DNA of 11,218 bases from Competibacteraceae bacterium UBA3908. GTDB lineage: Bacteria; Pseudomonadota; Gammaproteobacteria; Competibacterales; Competibacteraceae. The notes beneath the pieces were generated by a model. It was not told the DNA's origin. It saw only the letters and a program-made list of their open reading frames with translations, and did not search any database. This document shows, one piece after another, positions 1 to 6,079 of this stretch; positions within the stretch are counted from its first letter, which is position 1, and every line of letters begins with the position of its first letter. The stretch covers positions 1,932 to 13,149 of the forward strand of contig DGFE01000069.1 in assembly GCA_002391525.1 (NCBI GenBank), written 5' to 3'. Position numbers and translations under genes: made by a program.

Positions 1-675
1 CGACGCGGTGTCGTGAGTGTGCATGGCGAGCGGCACTTCGGGCGGCAGGATTTTCTTCAGGCCCTTGGCGGTTTCGTAGCAGGTATGGGGGTCGGTGGTG
101 CCGGAGGAGTCCTTCATGCACACCGAATCGAAATGGAGGCCGGTCTCCAGTAGCTTCTGGATCACCCGGATGTAGAATTCCGGCGTGTGCACCCGCTCGG
201 ATTGATAGGGCAGGCCCATCATCGCCACGCAGACCTGATGGTGCATTCCGGCGGCCACAATCGGCCGGCCGGTTTTGACCAGATTGTCCACGTCGTTCAT
301 GAAATCGAAGTTGCGGTCGATGGTGGTGCCGTGCTTTTTCATCAACCGCGCCTGCAGCTCCAGCGCCTTGAGCCGCTGGGTGGTCAGGGTAACCCCGGAC
401 ACCGAGCGGGTCAGGATTTGCAGGTCGACGTCCGGTCCGACCGCTTCGCGCATCTTGTCCATGCAGACGAACGGATCTTCGCCGGCGTAGAAGTAGGGCG
501 CCTGATAGCGGGCGCCGCCGCCGAACTCGAAATGACGAACGCCCATCGCGGCGGCGGCCTGCATCGCCGGAAGCACGTCGTCGACGCGCACGTTGCCGCC
601 GAACACACTCTGCAAACCATCGCGAAAGGCGGTCAGCATGACGCGGATTTTCTTCTGGGTGGGGGCAAAGATCAT
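1..675 (-). CDS. oadA: OadA-type biotin-dependent carboxyltransferase, N-terminal part (oxaloacetate decarboxylase / pyruvate carboxylase B-like)
   Basis: This is the carboxyltransferase domain of the OadA/PycB family, which moves CO2 between an oxo-acid and a biotin carrier domain. Only 225 residues are in the window; the C-terminal part, where the biotinyl domain normally lies, is beyond base 1. The TIM-barrel metal site is readable: FRDGLQS with D19, VCMKDSSGTT with K188, and MHTHD with H219 and H221. The ATG at 675-673 follows a GGAG at about 8 bases, 28 bases after the oadG stop. It differs from textbook OadA: the usual HQSLLATR stretch after the metal aspartate is replaced by LQSVFGGNVR, and residues 86-100 (QILTRSVSGVTLTTQ) do not match the usual RGQN loop. 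The fold is confident. The substrate (oxaloacetate, pyruvate or another acid) is not settled, though the adjacent gamma subunit favours a membrane sodium-pump decarboxylase. Confidence 0.85.
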   Translation of the reverse strand, partial: MIFAPTQKKIRVMLTAFRDGLQSVFGGNVRVDDVLPAMQAAAAMGVRHFEFGGGARYQAPYFYAGEDPFVCMDKMREAVGPDVDLQILTRSVSGVTLTTQRLKALELQARLMKKHGTTIDRNFDFMNDVDNLVKTGRPIVAAGMHHQVCVAMMGLPYQSERVHTPEFYIRVIQKLLETGLHFDSVCMKDSSGTTDPHTCYETAKGLKKILPPEVPLAMHTHDTAS

Positions 676-703
676 GATGGCTCCACAACGGATCAGGAAA
701 AAA

Positions 704-919
704 TTAGCGGATTTCTTCGATTCGGGTCACGCGCGCGCCGGGGACGACGGCGTTCGCGGCGGCGGCGATGGCGACGGCGACCGCCGCATCGATCTTCGGC
801 GGCGGTTTCTCGGGAAACAGCTCGATCAGACCGCGCAGGGCGATGGCCAGCACCCAGAGCAAACCGAGTACCGCCGCGAAGGCATTGAGGCAAATCAGGA
901 AAAGATTGGGATTTTCCAT
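704..919 (-). CDS. oadG: OadG-family decarboxylase gamma subunit
   Basis: A 71-residue protein with one N-terminal membrane helix (about residues 6-30), a proline-rich linker (EKPPPK, 37-42) and a short cytoplasmic tail ending ARVTRIEEIR. This is the layout of the small gamma subunit of sodium-pump decarboxylases, which in the known enzymes anchors and assembles the alpha and beta subunits. The alanine-rich segment followed by PGARVTRIEE is a recurrent C-terminal pattern in these proteins. The ATG at 919-917 has a strong GGAAGGA ribosome site just upstream. It lies 28 bases before oadA on the same strand and 130 bases after the biotin ligase gene, so the three probably share a transcript. The usual histidine-rich, zinc-binding C-terminal end of enterobacterial OadG is absent. 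The family call is good; the exact complex is inferred from context. Confidence 0.8.
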   Translation of the reverse strand: MENPNLFLICLNAFAAVLGLLWVLAIALRGLIELFPEKPPPKIDAAVAVAIAAAANAVVPGARVTRIEEIR

Positions 920-1016
920 AGCGATGTTCCTTCCGCGTCGTGATCGACGACAGGGTCATGGAACGCGGAGAGGAAATTCCATGCCCGTCTGACGGATACC
1001 GCTCGTGGGCGGAGAG

Positions 1017-1030
1017 CCGAACCCGTTCGG
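1017..1030. repeat. 14-bp inverted repeat between biotin ligase and oadG
   Basis: CCGAACCCGTTCGG, perfect 6-base arms with a 2-base centre, lies in the 130-base gap between the ligase stop and the oadG start. It has no T-tract on either strand, so it does not look like an intrinsic terminator. It could be an operator or a short mRNA hairpin in the decarboxylase transcript. A second small hairpin, CGTCG-TGAT-CGACG at 937-950, sits just upstream of the oadG ribosome site. Confidence 0.35.
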
Positions 1031-1049
1031 GCGCGTCGTTTCGCGCGCA

Positions 1050-2003
1050 TCACGCGTTCTCCAGGGGCGCCAGGGCCAGGCGCGCGTTCCGTACCGGTTC
1101 GGGAAATCCTTCGAGCACCAGGGCCAGATCGGCCAGAATATCCACGACCCGGCCCTGCCCCAGGGGAGGCTCGCGGTTCGTGTCCGCGCAAGCGGCGGGC
1201 CACAGGCGCACCTCCCGACCGAGGCAGACGGAAAGGGCGCGATACCGTTTGAACAGGTCGGACGAGCCGGTTTCCCGCAGCGTCCGCACGCCGTCGTCCA
1301 GAGCCGCCACCAGCGTCGCGAACAGCGCGGGCAGCGATCCCCGCAGGCCGGGGTCGGTCGCGGTCAGGGCGGCGGCGGGTACGAAAGGCGTGGGGTCGAT
1401 GGGTGGCGCCCGGTCGATATTGATGCCGATGCCGAACAACACGCAAACGGCCCGCGTGTCCTCGATCTGGGTGGCGGTGAGCACACCGCCCACCTTGCCC
1501 GCCGGCAACACCAGGTCATTGATCCATTTGATGCCGGGCGCACAACGTCCCGCGCTGGCCCGCCGGATGCTCTCCGCCGCGACCACCGCCGGCAACACGG
1601 TCAGGCCGGTTGCGACCGAGGCGGCAGGCAGATCGAGCCGGTAGTGTACGGTCAGGTGGAGGTTGCCCCGCAAGGCGGTCCAGGAACGCCGCCGCTGGCC
1701 GCGAAACTCCGCGCCGGCCAGAGCCAGACAGACCAGACCGTCCGGCAGGACGGCGCCCGCACGCAAAGCCGTCTGGAGCGCCACGAATTGAGAGAAGGGC
1801 GCGTGATCGATCAGGATCACTCGCCGCTCCGGCCAGGACGCCGGTGTCCCGGTATCGCACCGCCAGCAACGGGCCGACCCACCCAGCAACCGCCAGAGGC
1901 TCCGATCCGCGGGCGGCAGGTTCTCTGTCTGACAGACCGACCACGCGCCGCTGGCGGGCAGAAAAATGGATGTGGTTTCCGGGCGGTCGGTAAGCAACAA
2001 CAC
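1050..2003 (-). CDS. birA: Biotin-protein ligase (BPL/LplA catalytic domain)
   Basis: A 317-residue protein with biotin ligase signatures: a glycine/arginine-rich biotinyl-AMP loop (FRGQRRRSW, 100-108), GNLHLTV (113-119), KWINDL (159-164, normally KWPNDI), GKVGGVL (169-175) and GIGINI (191-196). It would activate biotin with ATP and attach it to a carrier lysine. The next genes on the strand encode a decarboxylase whose alpha subunit normally carries biotin, so it is plausibly a dedicated ligase. There is no DNA-binding helix-turn-helix of the E. coli BirA type. Instead about 95 N-terminal residues of unclear function precede the loop. The N-terminus is uncertain: the frame opens just after a TGA at 2012-2010, so GTG at 2003 is the first start, but it lacks a convincing ribosome site and there is no in-frame ATG. 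Alternatives are TTG at 2000 or 1997. Confidence 0.75.
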   Translation of the reverse strand: MLLLTDRPETTSIFLPASGAWSVCQTENLPPADRSLWRLLGGSARCWRCDTGTPASWPERRVILIDHAPFSQFVALQTALRAGAVLPDGLVCLALAGAEFRGQRRRSWTALRGNLHLTVHYRLDLPAASVATGLTVLPAVVAAESIRRASAGRCAPGIKWINDLVLPAGKVGGVLTATQIEDTRAVCVLFGIGINIDRAPPIDPTPFVPAAALTATDPGLRGSLPALFATLVAALDDGVRTLRETGSSDLFKRYRALSVCLGREVRLWPAACADTNREPPLGQGRVVDILADLALVLEGFPEPVRNARLALAPLENA

Positions 2004-2026
2004 GGTCGGTCATCAAGTGGTTTTCA

Positions 2027-2036
2027 GGTGGCCACC
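2027..2036. repeat. Palindrome nested in AAGTGG/CCACTT repeats
   Basis: The 10-base palindrome GGTGGCCACC is flanked by AAGTGG at 2015-2020 and CCACTT at 2037-2042, an inverted pair. A further 9-base arm CCACTTTAT (2037-2045) is repeated in inverted form as ATAAAGTGG (2077-2085). The set lies between the divergently transcribed biotin ligase and mrpE starts. It may be an operator cluster. A remnant of an insertion-sequence end, with repeated GTGG/CCAC blocks as in IS21-like ends, is a weaker alternative. Confidence 0.4.
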
Positions 2037-2072
2037 CCACTTTATGACAGCCGCGCCGCTGCGGGCGGATGC

Positions 2073-2100
2073 TTGAATAAAGTGGCGGATACGGTATTAT
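2073..2100 (+). promoter_or_regulatory. Predicted sigma70 promoter of the antiporter operon
   Basis: A -35 box TTGAAT (2073-2078) and a -10 box TATTAT (2095-2100, five of six consensus bases) are separated by 16 bases. A transcript starting near 2107 would have a leader of about 70 bases, AT-rich near its end, before the mrpE ribosome site. This is the only well-formed promoter seen upstream of the operon. Confidence 0.55.
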
Positions 2101-2114
2101 TGAAACGCCGTATC
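2088..2114. promoter_or_regulatory. Inverted repeat flanking the -10 box, candidate operator
   Basis: GATACGG (2088-2094) and CCGTATC (2108-2114) form a perfect 7-base inverted repeat with 13 bases between, so half-sites sit 20 bases apart, about two helical turns. The predicted -10 box lies exactly in the spacer, the right place for a repressor or a spacing-type activator to control transcription start. No regulator gene is in the window. It could instead form a hairpin at the 5' end of a transcript starting further upstream. Confidence 0.4.
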
Positions 2115-2162
2115 AAAAATAACGTCAATCTTAACCGATTGACAGATAAAAACAACAAAAGT

Positions 2163-2170
2163 AAGGAGGT
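2163..2170 (+). promoter_or_regulatory. Strong ribosome-binding site that sets the mrpE start
   Basis: AAGGAGGT is a near-perfect anti-16S match. Two TTG codons follow, at 2174 and 2177. Spacing is 3 bases to the first and 6 to the second, so the second is the better start. Confidence 0.75.
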
Positions 2171-2176
2171 CGCTTG

Positions 2177-2659
2177 TTGCACGCGCTGGGGTTATGGCTG
2201 TTCTGCCTTGGCCTGTGGCTGCTGCTGTCCGGCTATTTCCACGTTACCCTGCTCCTGATTTTCGGTGCTTTGTCCTGCGCGCTCGTGGTCTTCGTCGCCT
2301 GGCGCACCGAAGTGATCGATCCCGAGGAACAGCCGTTGCGGCTGCGGTTCAACGCGCACATTCTCACCTACTGGCCCTGGCTGCTGTGGCAGATCGTGCT
2401 GGCCAACCTCGACGTCGCCAGGCGCATCGTCGACCCCAAACTGCCGATCAGTCCCACGCTGATCACCCTGAAACCGACCCAGCGCAGCGATCTGGGCCGG
2501 GTCATTTACGCCAATTCCATCACCCTCACGCCGGGCACGGTGACGACCGATCTGAGCGGCGACACCCTCGAAGTCCACGCCCTGACGCGGGAAGGGGCCG
2601 ACGCTCTCCTGGAAGGCGACATGGACCGGCGCGTTACCCGGTTGGAAGGAGGACGTTGA
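2177..2659 (+). CDS. mrpE: Na+/H+ antiporter subunit MrpE/MnhE
   Basis: A 160-residue MrpE-family protein, the small membrane subunit of the multi-subunit cation/proton antiporter. Membrane helices are visible at about residues 3-20 and 24-42, with another around 64-78, followed by a cytoplasmic domain. The family hallmark NSITLTPGT (113-121) is intact, followed by TTDLSGDTLEVHAL. Length is normal for the family. The start is TTG at 2177, chosen for its spacing from AAGGAGGT; TTG at 2174 would add one residue. It is the first gene of the operon, as in Mbh-type clusters, where the MrpE homologue also leads, rather than fifth as in the classic A-to-G order. The stop shares one base with the mrpF ATG (TGATG). 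Confidence 0.9.
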   Translation: MHALGLWLFCLGLWLLLSGYFHVTLLLIFGALSCALVVFVAWRTEVIDPEEQPLRLRFNAHILTYWPWLLWQIVLANLDVARRIVDPKLPISPTLITLKPTQRSDLGRVIYANSITLTPGTVTTDLSGDTLEVHALTREGADALLEGDMDRRVTRLEGGR

Positions 2660-2952
2660 TGTTCGCAGCCGCGGCGCTCGGCATCCTGGTGGGCATGATC
2701 CTGGCGATGGCCCGCGCCGTGCTGGGTCCCACCGTCTACAACCGCATCCTGGCGGTCAACTCGTTCGGCACCCTCACCGTGCTGCTGATCGCCGTGCTGG
2801 GGTTCATGACCGGCCGTCCCGATTTTCTCGACATCGCCCTGGTCTACGCCTTCATCAATTTCATCAGCACCATCGCCGTGCTCAAGTTCATCCGGTATGG
2901 GGATATGGGCTGGCCGCGCAACATTTCCGAAGAACCGCAGGATGATTTGTGA
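2659..2952 (+). CDS. mrpF: Na+/H+ antiporter subunit MrpF/MnhF
   Basis: A 97-residue protein with three membrane helices (about 3-21, 32-50, 56-78), the size and layout of MrpF. The conserved first loop reads GPTVYNRILAVN (23-34), and the third helix has FLDIALVYAF (56-65) with the conserved aspartate D58. Many family members have aspartate-arginine in the first motif (YDR or PDR), but here the residue is asparagine (N28), so one acidic position in this part of the complex is missing. The ribosome site GGAAGGAGG (2644-2652) lies inside the end of mrpE, and start and stop overlap by one base, so the two are coupled. It is followed by mrpG with the same TGATG junction. Confidence 0.9.
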   Translation: MFAAAALGILVGMILAMARAVLGPTVYNRILAVNSFGTLTVLLIAVLGFMTGRPDFLDIALVYAFINFISTIAVLKFIRYGDMGWPRNISEEPQDDL

Positions 2953-3302
2953 TGGCCGCGCTACTTGATCTGTTCAGCTGGCTCATGTTGCTCGGCGGCG
3001 TGGCGTTTTCGTTGATCGGCGGGGTCGGCCTGCTGCGGATGCCGGATTTCTACACCCGCCTGCATGCGGCCAGCGTCACCGACACGCTCGGCGCCGGGCT
3101 GATCCTGCTGGGCTTGATGGTGCAGGCGGGCTGGACCCTGGTCAGCGTCAAGCTGTTGCTGATTCTGGTGTTCATGTGGTTCACCGGTCCCATCGCGACC
3201 CACGCCCTGGCCCGGGCGGCGCTGGTCGATCCCGCGAATCCCCGACCGCTTTTGCATGAGGAGCCGCCGCCATCGAAGTCCTCGTCGATATCTTCCTGTT
3301 GA
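2952..3302 (+). CDS. mrpG: Na+/H+ antiporter subunit MrpG/MnhG
   Basis: A 116-residue MrpG-family protein with three membrane helices (about 6-28, 46-62, 66-83). The hallmark GLLRMPDFYTRLHA (26-39), then TDTLGAGLILLG (43-54) and TGPIATHALARAA (78-90), are all in place. ATG at 2952 is chosen, sharing one base with the mrpF stop; GTG at 2949 would add one residue. The C-terminal tail after about residue 95 is hydrophilic and low-complexity (PPPSKSSSISS). It is encoded by bases that also carry the ribosome site and first codons of the next gene, so the reading frames overlap by about 31 bases. This long overlap may exist only because the tail is free to vary. Confidence 0.9.
   Translation: MAALLDLFSWLMLLGGVAFSLIGGVGLLRMPDFYTRLHAASVTDTLGAGLILLGLMVQAGWTLVSVKLLLILVFMWFTGPIATHALARAALVDPANPRPLLHEEPPPSKSSSISSC
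3258..3263 (+). promoter_or_regulatory. Ribosome site pointing to a non-standard ATC start
   Basis: GAGGAG lies 8 bases before an ATC codon at 3272, where homologous proteins would begin with Met-Glu. No ATG, GTG or TTG is available in this frame before TTG at 3299, which has no ribosome site of its own. The frame is closed upstream by TGA at 3257-3259. Confidence 0.5.
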
Positions 3303-3826
3303 CCCTGCTGGTCGTCACCGCCGTGGCCGCCATCCGCTTGCGGGATCTGTTCGCGGTGGTGATGCTGTTCGGCATTTACAGCCTGGTGTCGGCCAGCCTG
3401 TTCGTGGTGCTGGATGCCGTGGACGTGGCGTTCACCGAAGCGTCGGTCGGCGCGGGAGTCGCCACCGTGTTCATGCTGGGCACCCTGGCGCTCACTACCA
3501 GCCGCGAAAAGACTCCCGTCGCCCACAAGCCGCTGTTGCCCTTGCTGATTGTGACTATCACGGGTCTGGCACTGGTCTACGGCACCTGGGATATCCCGCG
3601 CTACGGTGATCCGGCCAACCCCATTCACCATCATCTGGTGCAGCGTTTTATCGAGGATTCGCCTCGGGAAATCGGCATTCCCAATATCGTGACGTCGGTA
3701 CTGGCCAGTTATCGGGGTTACGACACGCTCGGCGAGACCACGGTGGTCTTCACCGCGGCCATCGGCGTGCTGGTGCTTATCGGCGGCGCGCGGCGTCGGC
3801 GTTCGGATCGGGATGGGCCGCAATGA
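3272..3826 (+). CDS. MbhD-MbhE fusion, equivalent of the MrpA C-terminal region (DUF4040 protein)
   Basis: A 184-residue membrane protein matching the C-terminal region of MrpA, made here as its own gene. Residues 1-76 are MbhD/DUF4040-like: three helices, RLRDLFAVVMLFGIYS (22-37), and DVAFTEASVGAG (51-62) with conserved E57. Residues 88-172 are MbhE-like: a helix, then EIGIPNIVTSVLASYRGYD (133-151) and GYDTLGE (149-155) before the last helix. In known complexes these parts lie at the junction of the antiporter subunits and contribute to ion movement. The preferred start, ATC at 3272, lies 8 bases after GAGGAG. TTG at 3299 is the conventional alternative; it overlaps the mrpG stop (TTGA) but would remove much of the first helix and has no ribosome site. 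The gene ends in an ATGA overlap with mrpB. In archaeal Mbh clusters MbhD and MbhE are two genes; here they are fused. Confidence 0.85.
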   Translation: MEVLVDIFLLTLLVVTAVAAIRLRDLFAVVMLFGIYSLVSASLFVVLDAVDVAFTEASVGAGVATVFMLGTLALTTSREKTPVAHKPLLPLLIVTITGLALVYGTWDIPRYGDPANPIHHHLVQRFIEDSPREIGIPNIVTSVLASYRGYDTLGETTVVFTAAIGVLVLIGGARRRRSDRDGPQ

Positions 3827-4242
3827 AGCGTTACACGATTCCACGCCTCGGCACCAAGCTGCTGTTGCCGCTGATTTTATTGTTCGCGCTGTATGTCCAG
3901 TTTCACGGCGATTACGGGCCGGGCGGCGGCTTTCAGGCCGGCGTGATCTTCGGCGCGGGCTTCATTCTCTACGCGCTGATTTATGGGTTGGACAACGCCC
4001 GCCAGCTGATGCCGCCGTGGTTGCTGCGGATCGGGGTCTCGCTGGGAGTGCTGATCTACGCTGGCGTGGGCCTGGTCGGGCTGTTGCTGGGTGGCAATTA
4101 TCTGGATTACGGCGTGCTGGATCACCACGATCCGGCGCACGGCCAGCATCTGGGAATCCTGTTGGTGGAGCTGGGTGTCGGCATCACCGTATCGGCGGTG
4201 ATGGTGACCATTTTCTACGCCTTTGCCGGCAGGGGGCGCTAG
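3823..4242 (+). CDS. mrpB: Na+/H+ antiporter subunit MrpB/MnhB
   Basis: A 139-residue MrpB-family membrane protein with four predicted helices. The family signature HGDYGPGGGFQAG (28-40) in the loop between helices 1 and 2 is intact, followed by GAGFILYALIYG in helix 2. The C-terminal helix contains LGVGITVSAVMVTIFY. Some MrpB proteins carry a longer N-terminal part that overlaps in content with MbhE; here that content is in the preceding gene, so the two together make the full set. ATG at 3823 overlaps the previous stop by four bases (ATGA), typical of coupled translation. The stop TAG shares one base with the GTG of mrpC. Confidence 0.9.
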   Translation: MKRYTIPRLGTKLLLPLILLFALYVQFHGDYGPGGGFQAGVIFGAGFILYALIYGLDNARQLMPPWLLRIGVSLGVLIYAGVGLVGLLLGGNYLDYGVLDHHDPAHGQHLGILLVELGVGITVSAVMVTIFYAFAGRGR

Positions 4243-4601
4243 TGCGGATTTTGGGCCTGTACAACTACTGGATTTTCATCATCCTGATGATGTGCGGCTT
4301 CTACGTCGTCATTTCCAGCGGCAACCTGATCAAGAAACTGGTGGGCCTGAACATCTTTCAGACCTCGGTGTTCATTCTCTACATCAGCATGGGCAAGATC
4401 ATCGGCGGCACCGCGCCCATCGTCATCGACAAGGCGGTGGTCTATAGCAACCCCCTGCCGCACGTGCTGATCCTGACCGCCATCGTGGTCGGCATCGCCA
4501 CCACGTCACTCGGCCTGGCGCTGGTGGTGCGCATCCACGAAGCCTACGGCACTATCGAGGAAGACGAAATTCACGCCCAGGACCAGGAAGACGCCCTGTG
4601 A
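4242..4601 (+). CDS. mrpC: Na+/H+ antiporter subunit MrpC/MnhC (NuoK-like)
   Basis: A 119-residue protein with three membrane helices, related to complex I subunit NuoK. Key patterns are NLIKKLVGLNIFQTSV (28-43), with the conserved lysine pair and asparagine, and NPLPHVLILTAIVVGIAT (70-87) leading into the third helix. The C-terminus is strongly acidic (EEDEIHAQDQEDAL). The start is GTG at 4242, one base overlapping the mrpB stop, with the purine-rich AGGGGGC (4231-4237) as ribosome site. The frame stays open upstream, but a longer protein would have no family support. The end overlaps mrpD1 as GTGA. It has normal length and no missing key residue that I can see. Confidence 0.9.
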   Translation: MRILGLYNYWIFIILMMCGFYVVISSGNLIKKLVGLNIFQTSVFILYISMGKIIGGTAPIVIDKAVVYSNPLPHVLILTAIVVGIATTSLGLALVVRIHEAYGTIEEDEIHAQDQEDAL

Positions 4602-6079
4602 TCGCCCATCTGCCCGCGCTACAGGTCATCATTCCTCTGGTCTCGGCGCCGCTGTGCGCGCTGCTGCCGGCTGGCCGCGCGGTCTGGCTGGCGGCCATGG
4701 CAGCGAGCTGGCTGGCGTTTCTCATCGCCGTCCTGCTGCTGGATCAGGTGTTGGCGCATGGTCCGATTTCCTACCTGATGGGCGGCTGGCCCGTGCCCTG
4801 GGGCATCGAATACCGGGTGGACGTGCTCAATGCCTACGTGCTGCTAATCGTGGCGACCATCGGGGCGGTCGTGATGTCGTTCGGACGAATCATCGTCGAA
4901 CGCCGCATCCGCCTGCCCGAGAGCAAGCAATCCTGGTTCTACACCGCGTACCTGCTGTGTCTGACCGGGTTGCTGGGAATCACGATCACCGGCGACGCCT
5001 TCAACGTGTTCGTGTTTCTGGAAATCTCGTCGCTGTCCAGTTACGTGCTGATCAGCATCGGCCGCGACCGCCGCGCGCTGACCGCCTCTTATCAGTACCT
5101 GATCATGGGTACTATCGGCGCTACCTTCATCCTGATCGGCATCGGCCTGCTGTACGTGATGACCGGGACCCTCAACATGGCGGATCTGGCGGCGCGCATT
5201 CCGGCGGTGGCCGACACCCGCACCGTGCGCGCCGCCTTCGCGTTTCTGACCATCGGCGTCAGCCTCAAGCTGGCGCTGTTTCCGCTCCACCTCTGGCTGC
5301 CCAACGCCTACGCCTACGCACCCTCGGTGGTCACGGCCTTGCTGGCGGCCACGGCCACCAAGGTGGCGGTCTACGTGCTGCTGCGGTTTTTCTTCACCAT
5401 TTTCGGGGCCAAATTTTCATTTGAAACCATGCAGTTGGACAAAATCCTGCTGCCTTTGGCCCTGGTGGGGATCTTCAGCGCGTCCGTGGTGGCGATTTTT
5501 CAAAGCAACGTCAAGCGGATGCTGGCCTACTCCAGCGTCGCCCAGATCGGCTACATGATCCTGGGCATCAGCCTGGTGTCGGTGACCGGCCTGACCGCGG
5601 GCATCGTCCATCTGTTCAACCATGCCCTGATGAAAGGCGCGCTGTTCATGGCGCTCGGCTGCGTATCGTTCCGGGTCGGGGCCGCCCGACTCGACCGGAT
5701 GGCGGGCGTGGGCCGCGTCATGCCGTGGACCATGGGCGCTTTCGTGATCGGCGGCCTGAGCCTGATCGGGGTGCCGCTGACGGCGGGTTTCGTCAGCAAG
5801 TGGTATCTGATCGTGGGCGCCATGGAAAAAGGCTGGTGGCCGGTGGCGGTGCTGGTGCTGGTCACCTCGCTGCTGGCGGTGATCTACATCTGGCGGGTGG
5901 TGGAAGTCGCCTACTTCAAGCCGGTGCCGGAAGGGCAGGCGGTGCGCGAGGCGCCGCTGGCGCTGTTGATTCCCACCTGGGCGCTGGCCCTGGCCAATCT
6001 CTATTTCGGGCTGGACCCGTCGCTGAACGCGGGGGTGGCCCGCCACGCGGCGGAGATGCTGCTGGGGGTGGGCCAATGA
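4598..6079 (+). CDS. mrpD: Antiporter-like subunit MrpD, first copy (NuoL/M/N family)
   Basis: A 493-residue proton-conducting membrane subunit with about 14 helices. The charged residues of the ion path are present: E142 in VFLEISSLSSY, K224 in SLKLALFPLHLWLPNAY with H231, K255 in ATKVAVYVL, K346 in NHALMKGALFM and K401 in GFVSKWYLI. The motif NVKRMLAYSSVAQIGYM (304-320) is also typical. Length and motifs match MrpD closely, and it directly follows mrpC as in all Mrp operons, so this is the true MrpD counterpart. The start is GTG at 4598 in a GTGA overlap. The stop overlaps the ATG of a PIN-domain toxin gene as ATGA, the junction that would be expected for the next antiporter gene; the toxin-antitoxin pair therefore looks inserted exactly at this gene boundary. 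Confidence 0.92.
   Translation: MIAHLPALQVIIPLVSAPLCALLPAGRAVWLAAMAASWLAFLIAVLLLDQVLAHGPISYLMGGWPVPWGIEYRVDVLNAYVLLIVATIGAVVMSFGRIIVERRIRLPESKQSWFYTAYLLCLTGLLGITITGDAFNVFVFLEISSLSSYVLISIGRDRRALTASYQYLIMGTIGATFILIGIGLLYVMTGTLNMADLAARIPAVADTRTVRAAFAFLTIGVSLKLALFPLHLWLPNAYAYAPSVVTALLAATATKVAVYVLLRFFFTIFGAKFSFETMQLDKILLPLALVGIFSASVVAIFQSNVKRMLAYSSVAQIGYMILGISLVSVTGLTAGIVHLFNHALMKGALFMALGCVSFRVGAARLDRMAGVGRVMPWTMGAFVIGGLSLIGVPLTAGFVSKWYLIVGAMEKGWWPVAVLVLVTSLLAVIYIWRVVEVAYFKPVPEGQAVREAPLALLIPTWALALANLYFGLDPSLNAGVARHAAEMLLGVGQ

Noticed and set aside
2095..2116. Minus-strand TTGATA followed by TAATAC as a promoter for the biotin ligase
   Set aside because: The spacer is only 11 bases, too short for sigma70. 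No better minus-strand promoter was found.
2139..2167. Consensus -35 box TTGACA with TAAGGA 17 bases later
   Set aside because: The -10 match is poor and transcription would start after the mrpE ribosome site, so the message could not be translated from it.
1005..2258. A 417-codon plus-strand frame opposite the biotin ligase
   Set aside because: Low-complexity Gly/Arg/Gln composition and no ribosome site. It runs into mrpE in the wrong frame, while the minus strand has ligase motifs.
3813..4241. Upstream extension of the mrpC frame, giving 262 residues
   Set aside because: The extra part is mrpB read in another frame, rich in Arg and Gly. MrpC proteins are about 110-120 residues, and a GTG with a ribosome site is at 4242.
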